From assembly GCA_038093975.1 (NCBI GenBank), contig JBBPTG010000058.1:85578-149577 (forward strand): DNA of 64,000 bases. Reading direction: 5' to 3'. The notes under the pieces are model-generated. The model had not been told where the DNA came from. It searched no databases and saw only the letters and a program-made list of their open reading frames with translations. Within the stretch, counting starts at the first letter, position 1, and each line of letters opens with the position of its first letter. Position numbers and translations under genes: made by a program. Positions 55,524 to 64,000 of this stretch are shown piece after piece. The stretch comes from Chalciporus piperatus. Lineage: Eukaryota; Basidiomycota; Agaricomycetes; Boletales; Boletaceae.

Positions 55524-56396
55524 ATGTCTGGTCCATTCGTCTACACTCCCTCGGCATTCGAACCTACCCCGTATCTTGGTCACGGCGGATACACACAGCG
55601 CTCGCCTTTCATCCCACCGGCTACTCTCTTCCCTACATCCCCGTATACCCCACCATCCCCGTACATAAGGTCTACCACACCCCAGGGTGTGCACTTCGAT
55701 GATTCGTACTGGCACCCTCCTCGTACCCGGAGGCCATCATGGCATGCCGGGATGCCACCTAGCCCTTTCCTCCAGACTCCGACAACACCGGGACACCACC
55801 GCAGACGGTCCTTTGGTGAAGGCTACGGGCCTTGGCAGCCAGCCTCACCATGGCCCACTACATCTTCCCAGTTCCAGGTCCACCCCCTCCTGAACGGAGA
55901 GGCACCACGAATGGACTTCTACTTCGACCTGGCCTCCCCAACATTCACTCCTTTGCGGTGGATTGGCCCGGGACAGTCTGCTGTCGTATCCCCAGACGAA
56001 CTTGACGAGCCTGCCACGTACCCACCCCTCACTCAGATGCGCATCTCCCACAACACGATTCCTGATTGGACCATTGATCTGCAATATCAATATGATGCAT
56101 ACGCTATCACTACCACACCCCCTCCTATCACCCTCGGCGACGTCCTTTACATGATCCACTCTTCGCTGCACAGGCAGATCACCCATCAAGATTGGGCTCG
56201 ACTCAGCCTGTCTGAAGAGACCGCGATCGCTCGCGCGTATACTAGGAGATGCAGGAGTGTGCCGTCCTCGGCACAAGTCGAAGCGAGCCAAGGAGTGAAA
56301 CGCATTGACTATCTTCTGGATAAACACGTCTTCAGAGGGTTGATTAGGACCCACGATGAAGATGGATTCTCCCACTGGAGACTGATCACCGCATAG
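55524..56396 (+). CDS. DUF6699 family protein 5
   Basis: Single exon, 290 aa. The N-terminal 110 residues are Pro/Ser/Tyr-rich (TPPSPYIRSTTPQGV, HRRRSFGEGYGPW). The DUF6699 domain spans about residue 115 to the end: FQVHPLLNGEAPRMDFYFDL, VVSPDELDEPATYPPLTQM, DWTIDLQYQ, TLGDVLYMIHSSLHRQI, TAIARAYTRRCRSV, GVKRIDYLLDKHVFRGL and HWRLITA. The HPLLNGEAPR and VSPDELxEPATxPPLT signatures mark a well-known subtype. The frame is intact. Confidence 0.9.
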   Translation: MSGPFVYTPSAFEPTPYLGHGGYTQRSPFIPPATLFPTSPYTPPSPYIRSTTPQGVHFDDSYWHPPRTRRPSWHAGMPPSPFLQTPTTPGHHRRRSFGEGYGPWQPASPWPTTSSQFQVHPLLNGEAPRMDFYFDLASPTFTPLRWIGPGQSAVVSPDELDEPATYPPLTQMRISHNTIPDWTIDLQYQYDAYAITTTPPPITLGDVLYMIHSSLHRQITHQDWARLSLSEETAIARAYTRRCRSVPSSAQVEASQGVKRIDYLLDKHVFRGLIRTHDEDGFSHWRLITA

Positions 56397-57074
56397 TTGT
56401 ACAAGTGCTTCGGCCGCGTTCTAAATCCCCATTATATACCCACCTACGCTGACAGGGAATTTTGGTCCCAGATGACTTATAGGTTACGTGCTGGAGTTTG
56501 TTCTGACGAAAAATCACTTACGATAAGCACTCTGTACTCTACTTTGTTCTCGGGGATGCAAATATCTTCATCCCTGTTGTTTCAATGATCGATTCCACGG
56601 AGACCATGCTTGGGTGTGACGGTCATGGGGAGAGTGCGCCCCGACCCACCGTCCGTCGGCGTAACTCAATCCCCGAGCGCATGAGGCCATCTAAATTATA
56701 CCTTGGTTTCTTTGGGAAATACCCATCTTCACCAACTAGAGATGTCGGAACGAATAGGAGCACCAAGACTTTATATAGAAAACGGGCATGCCAGTACGAT
56801 TCACTACAAACAGACAGACCGTGGTGCCTAGCTATCTTTGTGGAAGTGAGACGGTCAATAAGTGACTAGAGTCCAAAAAGAACATGTTGGAATGAAAGGA
56901 AAAACCGAGACCCAACGATTGCGCGGCTGGAAGTCGCGTACCGAAAACGACACCTGGTAACTGTGCCTTGGCAAAAGGCGAACGGTTTCAAGTGATGCGA
57001 GCAAGATTTTATCAACGTGTTCATCGCAACTCGCGTGAACGGCGAGCGTTCCAAAGACCGCAGCGATCGGTGAA
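56397..57074. other. intergenic (convergent 3' ends)
   Basis: Lies between DUF6699 gene 5 and the GH5 gene, which converge. No gene motif was found in the open frames. Confidence 0.5.
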
Positions 57075-58962
57075 TCAACAATAAGTGAACTGGAAGTCAA
57101 TAGTTGCGTCGCGAATGGCTTGAGTATACCCATGTTCTGAAACGAGTATCAGCCCCGAAACGTGTCCAGGGAGATTCAAGGGCGGGGAAGAAACCCAAGT
57201 CACAGTGACCGCATGGATCCAAGAATGACGAGCTTACCATACTCCCAAAGATCATTGCTGAACCCATCCTCGACGGCATGTTCGTGCGCCCGCTTCTTCT
57301 TCCAGAAGCCTTGGATTCCTAGTTCGGAGACGGAGCGCTGGTTCGGGACATTATGTAGAAGAAACTGGTAAGCGTCTTCCCATCCTCGCTCGTATCCCTT
57401 TTCATAACGCCAGTGTTCATAGTGCCCCGGATACCGTGCCCAATATGAAGTATGTTGCTCTTGAAAACGAAAAAGTGAGACAAAGCTTTCTAAATTGCGA
57501 GGACCGAGACGCACCCATTGCTCGGCTTGATGCTGTGGCCATTCTTCGCGAGCGGTCTGGGTCATCAACAGGTACATTCTTGATCGGACGCATGCCGACA
57601 AAGTTCGGGAATACGCCTGCCTCTACAGCATCTCTGAAGGACCACCCTTGATCACCAGGATATTGTTTCTTGTACGTCCAAAAGAACCACCCTGCGCAGA
57701 AGCGTTCAAACAGAACAAGCTGTGCAGCAACGTATCGTTTTCGCTCCTCCCATTCGTTGACAGGACCTTGTAGTGATCCAGGATTCAAGGCCCCAGACCA
57801 CTCTCCCACCACAAGGGCACCACCAGCATCCTCGAGCATGCTGGCCACTCGTGCGAACGTTTGAGGTGTAGGCGCGTTGGGGTCCGCCAGTGATGCAGAG
57901 TGTTGCGCCGCTGACGTGGAGTTATCCGCTGATGTGAAGCAACGGTAAAGATGATGGTCTAGACAAATCGGGGCGGTGGACTCGGGAAGAGATTTAACAA
58001 AGTGAGCATAGTCATCAGACATCCAGCAGTCAGAAATGTAAATAGGCAACCCTGGGTCCAGAGCCCGAAGATTCTGGATCGCCTTTACATACCATTCCTT
58101 TAATGCGGGATGAGATGAAGGCTTAGGTTCATTTAGCAACTCCACCCCGATAATATTGTTGATTGGAGGGTCGCGTTCCGAGCGCAGGGACTGAATGGCA
58201 CACACCAATGCATGAAGGGTTCGAACGGTTAATGCGAGATTGAACCGAGTTGTGAACAATACTCTCAGAGAAGAAGTTCCCGAATGAGTGTCTTGATTTT
58301 GTTTGCCTGGAGCAGCGTGGAGGTCTGTGATATGTATCAGAAAATTTGAAGCTGGTAGTAAGCACTACAAACCAAAGAGAACGCCGATGCCATTGACGCG
58401 TGCGGTCTCGACTGCCCGCACGAGTCGCACCCAAGCTCCTTCAAACACTTTTTCGAGGCCCTGAAAGTCCGTCCCTGACAGTAAGGAGCTATCAAGGGCA
58501 CATAGGTGGTAATAACCAATCTATCGCGAACAATACGGTCAATGATACTCCAAGGTTGGGGATCAACTCACAGGGATCCGCACTGCGTTTATACCCCTAG
58601 CTGCAAGCCACTCGAAATCGCTGTCGGTGATCCAGGAATCCCAATGGCGTTCCAAAACTTCCTTCGCGTGACTGCCCTTGGCGACATCTAAATCACTTTG
58701 AGCAGGAGCTGTCGCCCGCCGGAACGGGGCGTCTGTGATCCACCGCTCGAGAACGAACCAAGAACCTGTTTACTCCGAATGTGATTTCGCGTTCATCTCA
58801 CGGATGAATCAGCTCCTTACCGAGGTTCACACCCCTCTGCTTTCGGTAACGATAGATTTGGTCGGTGGTAGTAGTATCTCCAAAGTCCGATGCTGAGCCG
58901 ACATGTGGATGAGCCTGGTGTGCAGGATTTTGAAGCTTGTTCAATATGCTTCTAAGGACCAT
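57075..58962 (-). CDS. glycoside hydrolase family 5 glucanase (exo-beta-1,3-glucanase-like)
   Basis: Six exons (58,962-58,821, 58,765-58,572, 58,520-58,373, 58,324-57,515, 57,459-57,238, 57,136-57,075) give 525 aa, every phase consistent. Landmarks: RKQRGVNLGSWFVLERWIT, WITDSDFEWLAARGINAVRI, GVLFDLHAAPGKQNQDTHSG, ELLNEPKPS (acid/base Glu), GEWSGALNPGS (nucleophile Glu), WFFWTYK and YWARYPGHYEHWRYE. The closest known group is the fungal exo-1,3-glucanase/GH5_9 type, which trims beta-glucan in cell walls or internal glucan. No signal peptide is seen (MVLRSILNKLQNPAHQ), so it is probably intracellular or leaves by another route. Catalytic residues are intact. Confidence 0.9.
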
Positions 58963-60550
58963 GCTTGGGGCTTGCTCGGGATACTATGGTAGACGCTTGC
59001 TTGACGTTGAAGTTACAGCGACAAGGTGGTGGACAAATACAAGGTTTGAGTCACGCCAAACAAAGCCCCTGTGGGCCTCTGTGGGCGCAAGCGCGCATAC
59101 AATGACAATTTACCCAATGAAACATTCGCCGATCAAGAATGTAATTTATTTTGGTTGAACACTCCGTCATACGCATTCATATGTATGAATCCCACTCAAG
59201 AAGAGCATTCAGGCTGCAAATTCGTCTCTGCTTCTCCGATACCAAAACTCTCTCACCGAGGGTATGTGCGCGAGGCTGAAACACTTTGCGTCAGGAACGC
59301 CGGAACGCCTTCACGGAAAATCGGATGATCCTTCCTATTCTTAGAAGACAGCATTTTGCACTCGCCGTGTACAAGGTAGTAAGTAAGTTAAGTAAGTTAC
59401 CTCTCCTCAAAGCGCGATCGGATGGGAGTTTCGTTGTGACTCGGAGTGCCGCGCTGGGTGTTTCATCACAGGAGAAGCTGAAGAGCTAGGATCAGCGATC
59501 GACCAGGAGGGCAATCAACTTCATCTCGGTTATTGGTCCGAAATGCCAGTGATTTCATACCTCCTGGCTTGTCGTGTTTGTGGTGGTCTAGGCCAGAGTC
59601 TGTGATTCTTTCATTTCGCTTTCCCCCAAGTGATCATGTTGACATTTTTCGATTGGAACCGATCTCAAGATGATTGTTGAACTATTCAGTCAAGTTCACC
59701 TCGTCAAAACATATCTTGTCTCGCTGCAGGGCACGAAAAAACAACAATAACATGCAAGGTAGCGAGTAAAACAAAAGACACTCACAGGACGAGCTTGTGC
59801 GTGAGCCGTCCTCGGGTTTGAGATCGCATATGGCTAAATATTGTTAATGGGAATGTTCTTAGGATTGTCATTTCACCAGACAAGCCGCAAGCGACAGGAC
59901 ATACCACGTACGGGGGCTGTCGCACGACGCGCGATGACCCAACAAGGCAAACACGCAGCAACCACGCGCCGTCAGGAAGCGATCTTGGGTGATCATCAAA
60001 CTCAACGAACGCCTCAAGCTGCCTCAAGGCAGACAATGCCAGACATTCAAACTGAACGCAAGACGCCGATTCAATCACGGTCGCTACGCTGAGTGTGGCA
60101 AACCGCTTCAGGTTTACCTCAGCTGTCCCCCAAGAACGCCCTCTTTCCTGGACGACCACGTATCCGCCGGTCGCATGATTGTACACGCTTACCCTGTGCA
60201 CGGACGCTCCGGACACATCGAAGACGTGATGAAATCGGTCCCTACAGCCCAATGTGACCATACTTATCCTGCGGGAGATCCATCCTTGAATCTCGTCCAC
60301 GCTTTTTTTCGGCATGCGACGTCCGACACCAGGGCGGAACCGTACCACCGCATTTTTCTGGGGGGTTTCTTACTTCAATTCATCGCCTTGGGACATGTAT
60401 AGAATCTTAAGTGGACCTCGTTCCAGACCCTGGAATCTGTATCGTGCGTATATAAGTAATCCATCGCCATACCTTGGTGTTGATCCATTCTTCCAGTGGA
60501 CTCCTGTTGACGGTATCGACTGTACATTCACGACTGTTATACGAATCATC
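58963..60550. other. intergenic
   Basis: No supported gene in 1.6 kb. A 188-codon minus-strand frame (60,348-59,782) lacks motifs. It contains the divergent promoters of the GH5 and DUF6699-6 genes; a TATATAAG-like box lies near 60,450. Confidence 0.45.
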
Positions 60551-61874
60551 ATGACCTCCTACTTGCGTTACATCTTCGGCGGAAGCCACTCCCGCGATAG
60601 CTCTCCATCCCGCGAGCACTCTTCAAAGTATCACTGGCGCTCGCGATCCCAGCCTACTCCTACTCCTGCTCCAAATTACATTTATGCCAGCCCGAGTACG
60701 ACGACCACAGGGCCTACTTCCCCGCCACGATTGAAGACAAAGCGTAGCAACAGCTACTCTGCACGCACCACCGCCCCTTCACCGTTGAGGTACAATGCCT
60801 TCGATACGGCTGCACAGGCATCCAGTTCCACTGGTGAAGTGAGGTATGGTGCGTCGCCTAAGGTCGAGCGGTCGCCCTTGTACCGGCGTGCTAGCTACAA
60901 GTCCTCGGAGCATCGTGAGTGTCGAGTCATCACATGCTCTGTTTTTCGTGCTGACCAACCGTTGACTGCAGTTGCACATTATGCCATGCCGCGTACACCC
61001 TCCGTGACACCGTCAGTGTCGTTTGGGCCATCGTCAAGGACCAATTCGAGCTCGTCACTCGCTCCTGGATCTGCTCCTCCAGGCTCATCTGTCGGCAGCT
61101 CTTCCCATCACACGAGATACGAACGGCGACCGTCATTGAGACATAATCCACCTTGGCAAGGTAGCGTGTCGTCTGCCACCGGATCTGTCCACTCCCGTAT
61201 GTCTTCTACCAATCTCACTGATCTCCATGAGGCTGACCAACCGAATAACGAACATATCAGATACTGGAAGCGTGGACCCGAGTGTTTTGCGACCGACTTC
61301 GCTTCACATGCATCCGCTATTTGCGTCTACACGGCTGCACAGCGCACCCATCTCATATGATGTCACCTATACGCCTTCTTCACGCACTGTGCTTGATCGT
61401 ACGACGCACACCGCCGTACCCGCACACACGCTCTCGCAGCCTGCGACGGACCCGCCCACCCCGGCGGCCTCGCGACTGGTACTTCGCTCTGACAAGTTCC
61501 CCTGGCCAGTCGTCGTTGGCCCGTCCACTTCGTCTCCTAGTGGCGCTGGAAGCGGGTTTTATCTCGGTGGAGGGTCACCCACCAAATCCAGTCGGTCGTC
61601 GAGTATCACGAACCTCGACCTGTTGTATTCTCTTCATACCACGCTCTTGACGCGGGTGACTCCCCAAGAGTGGGAGGCGTTGGGTCACGGTAGTCGCGCC
61701 CAGCGAAAAGTTACCCGCGCGTACGAAAAGCGATGCACAAAGATGGGTGGCGGATGGGAGGGAGGCGTCCGTCGTCTAGATTGGCTACACGGTAAAACCA
61801 GACTCATTGGTATCGAGGTGGAGAAGCATGGCAATGGCCACAGTACAGGGAAGCTCGTCTTCCGGAAAGCTTGA
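60551..61874 (+). CDS. DUF6699 family protein 6
   Basis: Three exons (60,551-60,914, 60,972-61,196, 61,261-61,874) give 400 aa, phases consistent. The first 200 residues are Ser/Thr/Pro/Arg-rich (SRDSSPSREHSSKYHW, SFGPSSRTNSSSS). DUF6699 hallmarks are LHMHPLFAST, PISYDVTYTPSSRTVLD, DKFPWPVVVGP, LDLLYSLHTTLLTRV, VTRAYEKRCTKM and GVRRLDWLHGKTRLIGI. A Gly/Ser insertion (GAGSGFYLGGGSP) splits the domain after the first strand. Both introns have GCTGAC-like branch sites. It is the most telomere-proximal member, about 2.1 kb from the repeats. Confidence 0.87.
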
Positions 61875-62952
61875 TGCAGAACTATATGACGATACGCTCT
61901 CACACGCTCTTTTCGTACTCACGTTTTGTTAGTTGTGCTTGCACTCACTTATCATCATACCTACAAAATGATAGGGCAGCCGACGCATCGGATCGTCGGT
62001 TCTGCTCGTGGTGGATATTGGGACACTTGGTTGTAAGTGTATAGTAACTCTGTGCTTATTTGTCGGCACGTCCGTGCCAACCGCCTTGACTTTTATCTGT
62101 AATATTAACCAGCCTTGCCCTCTTATGCTATCGACTGTTCAAACGTTCACGAACGCTGGTCTGCAGGAAGTACCTGATCAGCCTTTGTCACCGTGCCGTT
62201 ACTCTGTCATTCCGATATACATTAGTATCCCGTAGGCAGTCCCTTAGTCGTTCCTATGCTTCTAAAGGATATACATATTGAACTTTGATCACTGCAACCA
62301 TGGCCCGGGCGGTGGCAGCATCGGCAAGCTTCCAGAAGTCACACTGCAAGCTTAAGTTAGTCTCCCAAACCCAGACTCTCGATGAGCAGAAGACAGTCGT
62401 TCTTGCTCTATCGAGAGTCTGCTTCTGATGGCGACGCCTTTACCGTAGTGCACCAATTCGGTGTTAACCGTGATGTGCCAGACAGCGGCAACGACGATTT
62501 CTGCTCGCCGAGGGTCCGGCACGTCAGCTTTACAACACCGATAGTCCGCACGAGCTTTGTAATCGTATTATAGGCCCTTTTTGCGAATGGGTTAGGTTCA
62601 TAACAGGGTCATGACACCTCACGAACGCCAGAAACACCGAATCGCGCAATTCCGCGAATCACGAAATTGCGCGATTCGTACCCCATCAGGAAAATGTCAC
62701 ATGTCTGTCGCGTCTGTGACAACACTTGACAGGCACGAAAGACATGACAGCCCGTCGACCCTCACCAGGTATGTTCCTTTCAAGTACAGGGCCACTTCCT
62801 GTTGACAGCTCAATACAGACACCCAGACCACAATATTTGTTGCAGACAATCATTTCGTATCAGATCACCATTCAGTACAGTTGAATGTACAGTATATATG
62901 GAATGAAAATATGCTACCACCTCATTGAATCAGTCACCTAACCTCAGCACGA
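61875..62952. other. subtelomeric intergenic
   Basis: No gene recognised. Holds the perfect hairpin at 62,638-62,678 and the 3' side of the DUF6532 gene. Confidence 0.5.
62638..62678. repeat. perfect hairpin, 14-bp arms, 13-nt loop
   Basis: CGAATCGCGCAATT at 62,638-62,651 is followed by 13 nt and then its exact complement AATTGCGCGATTCG at 62,665-62,678. GC-rich arms without a flanking T-run argue against a simple terminator. Confidence 0.85.
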
Positions 62953-63921
62953 TCACGCGGTACCGGCCTCCTGAGCGTGAGTGTCGGGCACTCGGGGAGC
63001 ATCTCCCTCCGAGTCGGCGGGATTCTCTTCCGTCGCGTCTTCAAGTTCTTCAACCTCTGAGTTGTCCGGTGTGTCTGAGTCTTCACCCCGTGCAGGTTCT
63101 AAGCCGCAGCTATCAGTTGACCAAGAACGAGACCCTCGACAACATTTACACTACCTTCATCAGGCTCCGACTCACTGTCCGACGACACCTCAATCGTTGC
63201 ACGGTCATCCTTCCCCCCATCGCCCCCATTGGTGCCCCGGGCTTTATCGCGAGGGATGGGCCACTGCGTGTTTGGGCGGTAGATGGTTTGGCAATACTCG
63301 CGCGCCGCTTTCACGATCTTCTTGAACTTGTGTGGCGTAATCTTGGCGACCGATTGGACGTACAACATGGTTGCAGTGCCCCACATCGTGTCGCTGAATG
63401 TCTTCTCCGTTTTCCGACTTGTATGGGTCTCCTTGTGCCCTGTGCGATACATGGATAATGCACGCTCAACCTAGTAATATGTTGCAGTTACTCGTGCAAC
63501 AATAGAACCAGATTGCACTTACGGCAGTCAATGCCAACGCCAATGCACCCCGTGGGTCCGCGTCTCCGACGAGTGCATGGTAAAGGTCACGGTCCACCAC
63601 TGCAACATCTTTGTAGTGGACCGCGAGAGTCTTGATGACGAGGGGTGACATGTAAGCTCCGGCAAGCTGTAACCGTGAGTATTGGTTGTCTGTCAGTGAT
63701 GATGATCGTCATCATGGTCAACACCCTACCTGGTATGCATCTTCGCCGACCATCTCGGCCGTCTTGTGGTGAAATGGGAGACCCTCGCCGAGCGCGAATT
63801 CCACGTAAGCTTGGCGTGCCTCCGGGGACTCATACTTGCCGTCCGATGCCCACAATTCTTCGACGGCGTCGATGCCTGCTTTGCCAATATGTGTGCGCCA
63901 TTCATAAATCTTCTGCAAGCA
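62953..63921 (-). CDS. DUF6532-domain protein, 5' end truncated by the telomere
   Basis: Four exons are present: 63,921-63,730, 63,666-63,523, 63,470-63,155 and 63,098-62,953, encoding 265 aa of the C-terminal part. DUF6532 features: QKIYEWRTHIGKAGIDAVEE, AYMSPLVIKTLAVHYKDV, PRGALALALTAVERALSMYR, and FSDTMWGTATMLYVQSV then KKIVKAA. The domain is frequent in Agaricomycetes and has no known function. An acidic tail follows (SSDSESEPDE, SEVEELEDATEENP). Upstream of the first exon is a complete intron: its GTGAGT donor sits at 63,977-63,972, preceded by only about 7 bases before TTAGGG repeats start. The exon or exons carrying the start codon are therefore missing from this chromosome end. Confidence 0.78.
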
Positions 63922-63984
63922 CTGTCCAAGATGATGTTAAGTGATGGGCATGAAACGAGAGTGGCTGGACGACTCACCAAACGA

Positions 63985-64000
63985 TAGGGTTAGGGTTAGG
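63985..64000 (+). repeat. telomere repeat (TTAGGG)n
   Basis: The sequence ends TAGGGTTAGGGTTAGG, in the G-rich orientation expected at the right end of a chromosome. Only 16 bases are inside the window, so full array length is unknown. The repeat directly abuts DUF6532 gene sequence without other subtelomeric DNA. Confidence 0.88.

Noticed and set aside
59782..60348. 188-codon minus-strand open frame upstream of DUF6699 gene 6
   Set aside because: No recognised motif, and no splice sites or conserved start; probably chance in GC-rich sequence.
1..64000. CRISPR array, prokaryotic operons or ribosome-binding sites
   Set aside because: Spliced genes, basidiomycete families and the TTAGGG telomere show a eukaryotic chromosome; no regularly spaced repeats were seen.
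1..64000. Autonomous transposon (reverse transcriptase, transposase or helicase)
   Set aside because: No such motifs were found in any frame; the repeats present are short and non-coding.

Overview
This 64 kb window is the right-hand end of a basidiomycete (Agaricomycete-type) chromosome. The last 16 bases are TTAGGG telomere repeats. Genes are split by short introns of about 45-60 nt with GT/AG ends. The families present are typical of mushroom-forming fungi: FunK1 kinases, DUF6699 and DUF6532 proteins, HMG-box regulators, F-box proteins and WD40/TPR/HET proteins. The species cannot be named from sequence alone. Family names come from recognised motifs; no database search was run.

Layout. 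0-4.3 kb: an HhH-GPD DNA glycosylase, then a decayed block (F-box relic, truncated FunK1). 4.5-6.2 kb: an arsenite methyltransferase joined to a Cdc25/Acr2-like rhodanese domain, with a lesion. 6.2-9 kb: gene-poor with small repeats. 9-24 kb: HMG-box gene, short FunK1 gene, F-box gene, DUF6699 gene, FunK1 pseudogene and a second HMG-box gene. 24-27.4 kb: gene-poor, with a direct repeat and one very small spliced ORF. 27.4-29 kb: a gene made of four one-exon repeats plus an acidic tail. 30-34.4 kb: WD40, coiled coil, TPR and HET modules with several lesions. 34.5-38.6 kb: mitochondrial DNA polymerase gamma, the clearest housekeeping gene. 40-62 kb: five more DUF6699 genes, interspersed with a secreted cysteine-rich protein, a small hydrophilic protein, a GH5 glucanase, a decayed NAA10-like acetyltransferase and an FAD oxidoreductase relic with an internal inversion. 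63-64 kb: a DUF6532 gene whose 5' end is cut off by the telomere.

Main themes. First, duplication and decay: the 2.3-4.3 kb block is an inverted, degenerate copy of 11.6-15.5 kb, and a third FunK1 copy lies at 18.3-20.7 kb. Second, six DUF6699 paralogues, one with a collagen-like Gly-X-Y tract, form a subtelomeric family. Third, several composite genes stand out: the ArsM-rhodanese fusion, the WD40/TPR/HET assembly and the repeat-per-exon gene. Many lesions are single-base changes, so assembly error must be excluded before calling them true pseudogenes.
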